The notes below the pieces were generated by a model, which saw only the letters and a list, made by a program, of their open reading frames with translations, was not told where the DNA came from and made no database searches. From Aplidium turbinatum (lineage: Eukaryota; Chordata; Ascidiacea; Aplousobranchia; Polyclinidae): a DNA stretch of 64,000 nt. The stretch is taken from NCBI GenBank assembly GCA_918807975.1, contig OU964929.1, positions 13,347,197-13,411,196 on the forward strand, read 5' to 3'. Positions 26,801 to 33,664 of the stretch are shown piece after piece (within the stretch, counting starts at the first letter, position 1; each line of letters opens with the position of its first letter). The translations under genes were made by a program, and so were the position numbers.

Positions 26801-28705
26801 AATTAAAACTATTTCAATCTTAATTCAATTAAAACTCTTTTTACTACAGCCGCCGAAACTCTGCTCATCTCAAAATGGTTCAATACACCAAAGATCTAGA
26901 ACCCAAAAATGGGCAACTTCGGAGAGAGAACCACGCTCATTTCTCAGCCATGGAAAAGAAGTTAAAAGATATGCAAGAAGCTGTGGCTAAGATTGACAAA
27001 GAAGTCGCAGAAGAAGAAGCAACTAAACAGGTATGTTTTTCCATGTTAGCTTTTTTACTCCAGTTGCTTCTACCTTTTTCTAGACATCTGCTATATTTAG
27101 CATATATTGTTTTTCGTTGTGATGGTTAGAAATAAAAACAGACTGAACTCTGAGCAGTATCTTACCCAATGCTCATGGCTGAACAAAAATGATGGTTTGG
27201 CGTGCAATGTGCAGAAACACTTATTTGTTCTCTTAAATCTACAAACCGCAATGCCAACAATTTTTTTTATTAAAATTTATAAAATTTCAGTAGACAGGTA
27301 TTGTTTGACTTCATTTTTTGCTCATTGTCATTTGATGAAGCACTGAATAATTATTCATTAATTTGACAGCACAACCTTGAAAAACTGCAACGAAAGAAGG
27401 ATCTTGAACTTTTAATCATGGAGCAACAGAACGCTATTGATACCTTGAAACAAAAAACTAAAGGAACGACGCACTGCTTTCGACGTCACAGTTCCCATGA
27501 CGTCATGATGACACCATCCTCAACTCGAAGTGAAGCACTCACATCCATAGACGAACACTCTAGCGCTTCCGATGGCCTTGAGTCATCATCCACAGCCAGT
27601 TCTTCACCGGTGAGTTGGAATCGTGATGTTTTTTCAACTGTAAATAGCATCTACTGTACAATAAATAATAAAATAACCACAAACTAATGTTTACTAAATG
27701 GCACCCTTTACTTTTTATATCAGTGCGAAAATATAGAGCTTGACCGTATGTATGTTAGTCGTTGTCAAAAATATGAATTGAGAAAAGTATCATTCAGACA
27801 AGGTTTTGTGTAATAAGCATAAAAATATTTGTACCTCCAAAATAACTGCAGACAGTGGCACACCATCTGTACCTCCAAAATATATATCTGTACCTTTTTA
27901 CCTCATTAGAGTACCTCCTTCCAGCATCGTTTTATATCTTCGTTGTATTTAGGATGTTCGCGGATCTCCGAGTCACAGATCGTCTGAAGAAATTAATCAC
28001 GTGACTACGTGGACTCGCCGTCATAGCGACGCATCAGCGCTCGGAGCTTCGACCGCTTATTCCAATCAAGAGTTTTCCAGGGAAAAGTTATTCAGTGATG
28101 GAGGGATCAGCTCTGATGGTGACAGCGGCTTCCAACTGTCCACTTCCCATGAAGACGATGATAACGCTCCAAGCTTCAAGAGCTCCGAGAAAATGTCTTT
28201 TTCTCATTGTTCAGAAGAAGTTGACGGTCGTGGATATCCATTAGGATTAAACTCATCTTTTCATGATGACTTCAGCAGAGAATCGACCCTCAAGGCAAAG
28301 CCATGCCAGAATCCTTCTAACGACATCGATTCTTCAATATTAGCCAAGATTGAGGTGATTGCTTACTGTGAATGACTTTTATTTTGTATGTTTTATATTA
28401 TAGTTTGTTATAAAGTTTTAATTTTGTTTCAGTACACATGAAAGTTTGTTTTTTATCTTGCGAAATGTTGAGCGAACGTATGCAAAGTGAGATTAATCAG
28501 CTTTAGGCAGAAAACAACAGAAAAACAACACAAATTTTAGGCAGAAAGCAATTGTTTTATCTTGGAGAGCATTTGCTAAAAACGCTGTGACGTAAAATTT
28601 GCTTAGGTAGTTTGAGAAAATATCTTATATTCAAAATTAATCTATATTTTTCAGGATTTTGAACTTTTCGCCAAGTTAAAGTTAGAAGAAACAAGAAAAT
28701 CATGA
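5784..28705 (+). CDS. PH-domain/coiled-coil adaptor-like protein, multi-exon gene
   Basis: The gene joins 13 exons: 5784-5874, 6972-7165, 15439-15544, 21157-21294, 22068-22314, 24236-24389, 24727-24830, 25301-25430, 26071-26318, 26850-27030, 27370-27609, 27953-28354 and 28655-28705. All phases agree and yield 761 codons before TGA. The first two exons are less certain. Layout: a basic, Ser/Thr-rich N-terminal half; a PH domain at about residues 242-338, with the invariant helix Trp at 328; a linker; predicted coiled coil at about 389-600; and a Ser/Asp-rich tail. PH domains commonly bind phosphoinositides or proteins at membranes, so a cortical or signalling scaffold is inferred. The PH segment (ERYWCILQD, LLRGYDVV, LLWVGTLEKET) resembles the second PH of AFAP-family actin adaptors, which also end in a coiled coil. 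The rest is too divergent for me to name an orthologue. No transmembrane segment or enzyme motif is visible. Confidence 0.75.
6972..7165 (+). CDS. candidate second exon of the PH/coiled-coil gene
   Basis: The open frame (including NRQRFEPATCQLAKQFAMF and KTGTNGLYRVE) ends at a good phase-0 donor, GTGGAG|GTAGGA. This matches the phase-0 start of the 15439 exon. An in-frame TAA at 6959 forces an acceptor between 6962 and about 6982. The choice at 6972 is the one compatible with the upstream exon. The sequence is not part of the PH domain and is not recognised. Confidence 0.45.
7166..15438. other. long intron (about 8.3 kb) if the 5' exons are right
   Basis: Apart from a minus-strand LINE fragment (10665-10852), no exon is supported here. 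There is a T/G homopolymer junction near 8455-8475. Opposing frames at 8111-8506 and 8184-8426 are mutual shadows with no recognised product. A hydrophobic 143-codon frame at 12938-13369 is discussed among the rejected items. A short segment at about 9350-9445 resembles 48285-48340, which suggests an old dispersed repeat. Confidence 0.4.
10665..10852 (-). mobile_element. 3' fragment of a LINE (reverse-transcriptase C-terminus)
   Basis: Read on the minus strand it encodes EGKMNGKRNRGRPPRIWTND, then a segment ending ETWRLIASNP. The pattern of a basic GRP motif, a W..DI..W segment, and later an R..WR..A segment is typical of the C-terminal end of non-LTR reverse transcriptases. There is one in-frame TGA after the second Trp. 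Only the 3' end of the element is present. It lies in antisense orientation within the long intron of the PH-domain gene. Confidence 0.6.
15439..15544 (+). CDS. exon 3: Ser-rich segment with RFSV motif
   Basis: The acceptor CTATTTCAG and donor GAAC|GTAAGA bound 35 codons plus one base. The segment is hydrophilic and contains VGRFSVTSSND at about residues 116-126. R-F-x-V is the known docking motif for the conserved C-terminal domain of SPAK/OSR1 kinases, and WNK kinases carry similar GRF-V-T segments. A match this short could be accidental. Confidence 0.75.
17826..18160. repeat. foldback element with perfect 48-bp inverted arms
   Basis: The left arm 17959-18006 and the right arm 18106-18153 are exact reverse complements (48 of 48) around a 99-bp spacer. 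The outer left part (GAAGAAAGGGGCGTTCTTCC...) and the spacer occur again near 33340-33664, and the left half resembles 40735-40925. The unit therefore looks like two oppositely oriented copies of one dispersed repeat joined head to head. An open frame crossing it (17957-18355) is a by-product of the repeat. Confidence 0.75.
18898..19016. repeat. minisatellite, about 17-bp unit
   Basis: Imperfect tandem copies of a unit like CATATGAGCATACATT repeat about six times and become more irregular towards the right. It is A/T-rich and non-coding, and lies inside an intron of the PH-domain gene. Confidence 0.8.
19158..19395 (+). mobile_element. 3' fragment of a LINE (reverse-transcriptase C-terminus)
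   Basis: The frame contains GHVYRKRGIEHSAMMGRF, then RHRGRPRLEIF, a W-rich segment and SLWRLTVADALF. The order H-R, basic GRPR and WR..VA is the conserved C-terminal tail of non-LTR reverse transcriptases. The copy ends with a TAATGATGATGA-like simple tail, as LINE 3' ends often do. It is heavily 5' truncated and in sense orientation in the intron. Confidence 0.65.
21157..21294 (+). CDS. exon 4: basic segment
   Basis: The acceptor TGTTCGCAG and donor ATTT|GTAAGT bound the exon. It enters in phase 1 from the 15439 exon and exits in phase 1. The product is strongly basic (FSKKRRLRKISMDKLSS) with several serines in basic context that could be kinase sites. This is a reading of composition only. 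Confidence 0.85.
21350..21500. repeat. dispersed repeat with conserved hairpin end (copy 1)
   Basis: The segment AAACCATAGACAGAC... through CGTTTTCGACACGTACGTGTGTCCTCGTCAG aligns with 40070-40230 over its whole length with many substitutions. Its end forms a small hairpin (GACAC/GTGTC). It lies in the intron 21295-22067 of the PH-domain gene. The parent element is unknown. Confidence 0.6.
21640..21685. repeat. related hairpin end motif (copy 2)
   Basis: AAACGTTTTCAGCTTAACTT then AAGCCCTCATCAGGAAT repeats the layout GTTTTC-hairpin-CCTC-TCAGGAA seen at 21470 and 40190. The stem sequence is different (GCTTA/TAAGC). A weaker relative may lie near 25200-25245. Confidence 0.5.
22068..22314 (+). 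CDS. exon 5: linker and start of the PH domain
   Basis: The acceptor GTTGCAG and donor AAAG|GTGAGA bound an exon that enters in phase 1 and leaves in phase 2. After a Ser/Thr- and Pro-rich linker it ends with CAHKGFLDYRNKKKQWER. This is beta strands 1-2 of a PH domain, with the basic loop that usually contacts phosphoinositide headgroups. Confidence 0.9.
22423..22490 (+). mobile_element. short LINE 3' fragment
   Basis: The frame RKAWVRLNRLRTGVG is almost the same as the LRTGVG segment of the minus-strand LINE at 45735-46985. It is a short scrap of the same or a sister family, inserted in sense orientation in the intron 22315-24235. Confidence 0.65.
22715..22800. repeat. diverged copy of the foldback repeat family
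   Basis: GTTTCTCAGCAGCGATTGTAGC and the following ACACGTGTTTCGCCCAT match, with substitutions, the arm sequence at 17959-18006 and the segment at 40857-40915. It is a partial single-orientation copy. Confidence 0.6.
24236..24389 (+). CDS. exon 6: core of the PH domain
   Basis: The acceptor is ATTCTTCCAG. The exon completes the split Arg, then reads YWCILQDACLYCYHSPQSEM and VLLRGYDVVADVK, ending in FVFRLQQQ. These are PH strands 3-6. The only donor that keeps the frame is CAG|GCAAGT, a GC-type donor with a good consensus. Confidence 0.9.
24390..24395 (+). other. non-canonical GC donor splice site
   Basis: CAG|GCAAGT matches the consensus of the minor GC-AG intron class. The intron ends at TGATTTACAG (24726), and its removal keeps the PH domain intact. 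Without it the domain would lose strand 7 and the C-terminal helix. Confidence 0.75.
24727..24830 (+). CDS. exon 7: last strand and C-terminal helix of the PH domain
   Basis: It reads EVPTYYFSSDNHRDFLLWVG followed by TLEKET. The helix Trp (residue 328) is the single most conserved PH residue. The donor GAT|GTAAAT leaves phase 2, which is met by the exon at 25301. Confidence 0.9.
25301..25430 (+). CDS. exon 8: Ser-rich linker
   Basis: The acceptor AATGCTAACAG has a weak pyrimidine tract. The donor is ATCAAG|GTTGAT. Entry phase 2 and exit phase 0 both fit. The product (KPRSLSEESCSSGQQLQIPV ... SMPDIRLNSTSKQRSIK) is a polar linker with RxxS-type sites. Confidence 0.85.
26071..26318 (+). CDS. 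exon 9: first coiled-coil segment
   Basis: The acceptor is ATTCTTTTCAG and the donor CTG|GTAAGA. The translated segment is Glu/Lys/Gln-rich with heptad-like leucines (EKLDQELVKMQKHKLLKEIA, QQIIEEQKLLDRIE). It also contains RRISREQILDHYEKDKIQEE. A helical coiled coil is inferred. Confidence 0.92.
26343..26545 (-). repeat. tRNA-derived SINE (family B, copy 1)
   Basis: On the minus strand the head has an A-box-like CCGAGTGATGAGAGCAC (near 26515) and a B box GGTTCGACACC (near 26465). A body follows, ending GAAGTTTAAATT-like sequence read on the plus strand. The body and head match 52983-53216. It sits in antisense orientation in the intron 26319-26849. Confidence 0.7.
26850..27030 (+). CDS. exon 10: coiled coil
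   Basis: The acceptor is TTTTACTACAG and the donor AAACAG|GTATGT. It reads HLKMVQYTKDLEPKNGQLRR, then a long charged helix (AMEKKLKDMQEAVAKIDKEV). Entry is in phase 2 and exit in phase 0. Confidence 0.92.
27370..27609 (+). CDS. exon 11: end of coiled coil and Ser-rich region
   Basis: The acceptor is AATTTGACAG and the donor TCACCG|GTGAGT. It begins HNLEKLQRKKDLELLIMEQQ, then changes to a Ser/Thr-rich, low-complexity region (SASDGLESSSTASSSP). Both ends are phase 0. Confidence 0.92.
27953..28354 (+). CDS. exon 12: Ser/Asp-rich C-terminal region
   Basis: The acceptor is GTTGTATTTAG and the donor ATTGAG|GTGATT. It encodes 134 residues rich in Ser, Asp and Glu (for example FSDGGISSDGDSGFQLS), likely disordered. 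If the donor is not used, the frame continues seven codons to a TGA at 28373-28375 (LAKIEVIAYCE), giving a possible alternative C-terminus. Confidence 0.92.
28655..28705 (+). CDS. exon 13: last coding exon
   Basis: The acceptor TATATTTTTCAG is followed by DFELFAKLKLEETRKS and TGA. The phase is 0, matching the previous donor. The short amphipathic, charged tail is more protein-like than the read-through alternative. Confidence 0.8.
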   Translation, partial: DFELFAKLKLEETRKS

Positions 28706-28762
28706 AGAAAACAAAAAAAGGATGATGATTTTTCTAATTTGATCACAAATGTTGTTATTTTT

Positions 28763-28768
28763 ATTAAA
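28763..28768 (+). terminator. possible poly(A) signal variant ATTAAA
   Basis: ATTAAA lies about 60 bases after the stop codon of the PH-domain gene. No AATAAA was seen in the next few hundred bases. The T-rich sequence downstream is compatible with a cleavage region, but the motif is common by chance at this base composition. Confidence 0.3.
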
Positions 28769-29789
28769 TTTTCTTAATATTTCATTCAACTTTGAATCTA
28801 ACGCTGTCTTTCTATGATGGTTTGTTTTTATCAGATAGTATTTTCGAAGTAATAGTAGTTTTACCATTTTCTGCTATTCACTCTTTTCAACAATTGTTCT
28901 AACAAGCATTTCATATAGACTATGTTAACATGATTGTGTCTCTGCGGTTTGTATTTAAAACCTAGCTCAAATTTAAATTATATCAATTTTGTGTTGAAAA
29001 GTTATTGTGGCAACGTGCTGGGATGATATTCTGATCAGTATTTTGGTCGTAAGACATGTGATGGATTTTTCCACAAGCGAGAATCACAAAGTACACCAAC
29101 ACCATGCGATTTGTTATCAGGTGTTCCTTCAGTGGATGGAAGAACATCTATTCACTTTAAGCACTGAGCATATATATACTGTATGTGTTCAAAGAGAGAG
29201 TGTGAAACAACTACAATTTTTATAAATAATCTTTGATCACTTTTGCCACAAGATTATGTCGTGTGAGCCGTTTCAAATAACAATACGCTCGCATGGCTTG
29301 GTATTAATCCACAAACTGCTAGAATTTCATCACGACTCAGTGTTCTCGATTTTTCCTCAAATGCATGAATGAAGTATAAGTTACCGACGTGCCTCTTTCT
29401 TTTAGTTTTGTTTTTGTTTATACCGCGTAAAACTTCTAATTTTACAGTTGACAAGTAAAACTTTTTATGATTGATATCTCTTTATCAGGAAGTTGAAGTA
29501 ACACCCAATGATGAGAATTTATTTTCGCAATGTGCTTTCTGTTCTGTTTTTCATCTTTTATTTTAGTTCCGCTCAGTGTTTGGCGTTTACTTGTTACTCA
29601 TCATCGCTGAAACATTTCGCGAAACACACTCAGGTTGTCATGATTCCATGAAGAAAGTGAAGTGAGTGAGATAAATTAAATGTTTTCAGCAACTTACTGT
29701 GGTGAATTTGAAAATTCAGGACTTTTATGTTAGCCTACCACCTACAGTGTATACGATCGCTTGTCGATGTATAGGTAAATTGTGCAGTA
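28769..29789. other. 3' flank of the PH-domain gene, nothing recognised
   Basis: AT-rich sequence with short chance frames (29007-29225 on +, 29254-29454 on -). No repeat with clear ends was seen before the SINE pair. Confidence 0.4.
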
Positions 29790-30061
29790 GGCCTAAAGGT
29801 AAAGGTGAGTCCCATACTAGAATCCAAGCATCGGGGGATGAGAAAATAAGGTTTTCATTATATTAAGCCATCGGCACTAACGAGAGTTGGGTAGCCGGCC
29901 AGTTTCTTACTCCCGGCCACCTTTCCTTCAGCAACTACGCCCACCCAATTTATTACACCCTAGGTAGAGGTGAGCGGTGTTTGTCAACAACCAGCATAAG
30001 CCGGGAGTTGAACCAGGATTGCATAATTGGAAAGCAAGCGTCTTACCCGCTGCGCCACCCC
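29790..30061 (-). repeat. tRNA-derived SINE (family A2), minus strand
   Basis: Read on the minus strand from about 30061, the head starts GGTGGCGCAGCGGGTAAG (A box TGGCGCAGCGGG) and has a B box GGTTCAACTCC near 30010. A GC-richer body follows that contains GGTGGGCGTAGTTGC-like and CGGCCGGCTACCCAACTC-like segments. The 3' end is not sharply defined. It is not an intact tRNA gene. Confidence 0.65.
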
Positions 30062-30068
30062 ACTGTCC

Positions 30069-30390
30069 GCCCCATTAGCTCAGTGGTTACGCGCCCAGCT
30101 CAAGATCAAGCGGCGCAAGTTCGACTCTCGGGGTGTGCGCTTGAGCAACGCACGTTAAGGACTGCTCTCCATTCAGCGGCACCTAGTGAATGGAATAATC
30201 CCGCCAACAACACTTCAACAATCGGAAAAACTTCACTCTGCCAATCTCGGTAACCAGCCCTGCGTCAAAAGCCTCTACAAGTATGCGAAACTACCAGGAA
30301 TAACCAATCAAGGCTTTGTTAGTCCGAAGATAAAGGTTCAAAACCAACTAACCACCAACAATTTTACAAAAACATAATCATCCAACCGTA
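30069..30390 (+). repeat. tRNA-derived SINE (family A1), plus strand
   Basis: The head (30069-30134) starts GCCCCATTAGCTCAGTGG (A box) with B box AGTTCGACTCT at about 30118-30128 and a partial acceptor stem (GCCCC/GGGGT). The body (CTTGAGCAACGCACGTTAAG ... CTACAAGTATGCGAAACTACC) recurs diverged at 41835-42060 and in pieces at 57781-58130. Its head lies only about 8 bases from the head of the minus-strand SINE. Confidence 0.7.
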
Positions 30391-31003
30391 TGATTACCAG
30401 GAGATGACTTCTTTCATGAAGTTACGGCTATGCTTTGAGAACATGAAAATTCACGCTGCTATTTCATCGAGCTTAACGCTTTCGACTATATTTGCTTCAG
30501 ATTCTACTTTTACGCTGTGACAAAATCTGCAAATAAGACTTTTTCACGACTTTATTTCCACAAAACGTTATAAACGGCAAATATAAAATGAATTTTACAA
30601 ACGGGTGAAAATCAATACAGGATCGATATTCTCAATCAAACTCAATGATCTTTATCTGTCTCGTACATTTTATAATTACTCGGAAAAGTCGCAGAGATAG
30701 AGCATTGTGATCAATGAATCTACCATTTTTCCAACATGAAGCAGTTTACTGATTAGCTAACTATATTTCATAGTTAAGACATGCTTTGGTTTTGTACATT
30801 TTAGGGCAACAGACTAGCGTTTACTCTATACAGTAGGTTTACATCAGTGCTTTTCCATCTCGTTTTTACAGCGGCCAAAATTCACTTTTTTGCTGAAAGA
30901 ATTTTCCCGTCTATTTGCAATCTTGCTTTCTCTTAGTTTTTCTGCAATTCTCTTGAAACCAAAGGCTTAACGACTCACATTCAATCTCAGTGTTGGGCGC
31001 GAC

Positions 31004-31723
31004 CAGGGCCGGTTTAGCTGATGGGGGCCCGGGGGCGAAATTTTTTTTCCTACGAGATTTTTGTCTCATTTATTTTAGTCACTTTAAAAGTAAGATTTTC
31101 CCAAAGTGTTTGAGAGATTGGTTGATTCAGATTGCGAAATAACTATTTGCCAATAAAATTCTGCAATGATAATAAAATATAAGCTTTCCCTAACCCTACT
31201 TTTTTGAAAAGCTCTTGTGCACCGCAAAAATTAATTTAAAGAAAAAAAAAAGTTTGACTTCGACGGGCGCCGAACCCTCGTTCTCACGATTACTGGGCGG
31301 AGGATGATACCACTGAACCAACCGTGCCAACGAGAAACTGTTGCATTCCACACGGTTTTAATACAAACTTTTACCAAAATATGTAAATGAGACAAAAATC
31401 TCGTAGGAAAAAATATTTCGCGGCCCGGGGCACTTTTAGATCGGGGGCCTTCATGCAAAAAAAATTTTCGCGCCAAGGGCGCAAAAACTTTACAAGGTAA
31501 CTTGAAAGTCACCTACACCGCTGATACCTTTACGCCAAGCTCAGTCCCCACCTTGTGACTAAAAAATCCTTGAAAGAAAAAGGAGGCATTTTGCAGAAAC
31601 TTCAAAGGCTGAGAAAATAATAACACAAAATCACATTTTTCCACGTCCGGCGGGGGGGGGCTTCAAAAAAGGGGGCCCGGGGAAACTGCACCCTCTGCCC
31701 TCCCCCTCCCAAATCCTGGCCTG
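31004..31723. mobile_element. 720-bp hAT-like MITE with 8-bp target duplication
   Basis: The ends are CAGGGCCGG and CCTGGCCTG (imperfect inverted repeats), flanked by the identical 8-mer GGCGCGAC at 30996-31003 and 31724-31731. Inside, a longer inverted pair (about 31023-31085 and 31381-31425, with CCTACGAGATTTTTGTCTCA and its complement) brackets a minus-strand tRNA-like module. No transposase frame was found. It was inserted into an older repeat end at 30990-31755. Confidence 0.8.
31255..31335 (-). repeat. tRNA-like module inside the hAT-like MITE
   Basis: On the minus strand, GGCACGGTTGGTTCAGTGG is followed by a B box GGGTTCGGCGCCC about 40 bases later. The D-arm and T-arm consensus bases are present, but the anticodon arm is poor and no terminal stem closes. 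It is read as a captured tRNA or SINE head, not a working tRNA gene. Confidence 0.45.
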
Positions 31724-31731
31724 GGCGCGAC

Positions 31732-31757
31732 CCATTGTTTGAGAACCACTGCAGTAC
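31732..31757. mobile_element. remnant of an older hAT-type end
   Basis: Read on the minus strand, this begins CAGTGGTTCTCAAAC and continues into GGTCGCGCCC, a layout typical of hAT ends. The other end was not located. The younger MITE at 31004 interrupts it. Confidence 0.4.
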
Positions 31758-33260
31758 ACCAAATAAAAAAGCAGTATAACAATGATACAGATTGCCTAAA
31801 TATTCCTTTTTTATTGTTTTAACCTGGTGACACTAACCGTTGGTCACAAAGTACACCACAGTGATTATTTTGTGAGAAAATGCGAATCAAAAACAACTTA
31901 AACTGCAGAGGTACTTACGGAGTCGCCTATTAATAAGATCAACATATCATTCTTGTAAGAAAACTAACTCACTAGTTATGCATACATGTTTGAGAAGTGT
32001 TCGAAAATTAAAAGACAAGAAGAGCAAGCTTCGAGATGCTAACCACACATGGCTATAACTTTGCTTCTTAGTTACGAAATTAAAATTACTTTTTAGATTA
32101 TACTATAGATTTTTTAGAAGTCTGTCCGACAAGATTAAAAATAGAACAACTGAAAGTATTCTCCATTCACCATTTTATCTTTGAAATGGTTCGCACTTGC
32201 AGAATATTGCACATTTTGCTTACGGCAGTCGAATTCTTATTACATTGAAGTCCTAAATGTCCCCAACACAATTTTAGTAGCCTATGGTACAAAAATCTAT
32301 GATATGGTAATAATTAGTTAAAGCAATGTTTCAATTGGTTGAAATACTTAAAAGGGCAGGTACTGTGGCAAAGAACTCAAAATTTATTTCAATCATTGTT
32401 ATAGGCTAACTATTACGCATTCAGAATTAAAGAGGCAAAGTTAAAAAAAAAAAAAAAAACGAACCCAAAATTGAAGGCAGTGGTCAGGTCTTTCAACACA
32501 AAGCCATTTTTAAAGATATTGAATGACATTAGAATGAAAACAAAAAAAACATAAATTATTAAGGGTCGACAATATTGCACAAACATGCAGAGATTGCAAA
32601 GCAAAAGGTTTTTTATGATTTGAGTTTTGACAAAACGCACTTTTGACAGTGGCCTGCTTTAAATCAAAAAATGTAGGTTAGTAGGCAATGGACAAAGACA
32701 GAGTTATTATTTTGTTTGTTTAAAAAACCAAGTTTTTGAGACGGTTTGTAATATCAAAAACTGTGATTATCGACATTAAGTTGAAATACCTGTAACAGTG
32801 TAACGGGTTCTGTCTTGCAAAGATCACGAATAAACAAACAAACTATACAAAAATAAAATAAATAAAGAAAACAAAATGGCAGTGGCTAGAGAGCAAGATG
32901 TAGTTTCGTATGAATCTGACAATTAGTTTAATCGATTTATCGTAGGCGTTTACAGCACCATCACTGTAGCCTAAAACATTGAAGAATAAATGAATTACAT
33001 CTGAAGCAAAAGCAGACTAAGAGAAAAATAAACGCGGTAAGTGAGTGCTTTGAAAATTCGGAACTAAAACGGAAAAAATCATAAAATGTGATCCGAGTTT
33101 AACAGCAAGCTTCTTCGAAATAATAACGCACCAATTCACAAGCATGCTATGCCAGTCAATAAGTTACCACCACCTGAACTTAAACACCAACATCATCAGG
33201 TAATTGACAGCCTATGTCGAACGGATGACTAAGCATATTCGAAGTTCAAGCAAATTTTAA
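31758..33260. other. intergenic stretch, nothing recognised
   Basis: A/T-rich, with an A17-type homopolymer near 32443-32459 and a T-rich counter-frame (32413-32640 on -) that is an artefact of that run. No exon or bounded repeat was seen. Confidence 0.4.
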
Positions 33261-33664
33261 AAATTCAATAATTTAATGCGTTTGAAATGTTGGATTTCTT
33301 TTTTGCATTAAAGTTAGTTTTCAACTTTATCTTATTCTGAAGAAAGGGGCGTTCTTCCCGGCTATCAGTTAAACTGACTGGTACAGCGGTGGTCGAATAA
33401 ATAAATAATTTAATGCGAATAAATTCAATAATTTAATGCGTTTGAAATGTTGGATTTCTTTTTTGCATTAAAGTTAGTTTTCAACTTTATCTTATTCTGA
33501 AGAAAGGGGCGTTCTTCCCGGCTATCAGTTAAACTGACTGGTAAAGCGGTGGTCGAATAAATTTGTGGCTAGAATACGGTGCGATACTGATGAGCCCAGC
33601 CTCATGGGCGAAACACGTGTCTATCGCTGTCAATTCTTGCTACAAATCGGCTGCCGAGAAACAT
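33261..33664. repeat. tandem 160-bp duplication ending in the foldback-family repeat
   Basis: 33261-33420 is repeated from 33421 with a period of 160 bases. The copies are almost identical over the first 138 bases (one visible substitution, GTACAGCGG versus GTAAAGCGG). After the second copy the sequence runs on to the foldback-family right half (GAGCCCAGCCTCATGGGCG through GGCTGCCGAGAAAC), as at 18082-18153. Confidence 0.8.

Noticed and set aside
30069-30134. Intact tRNA gene
   Set aside because: The A and B boxes are good, but the acceptor and anticodon stems do not close and the sequence continues into a repeated SINE body.
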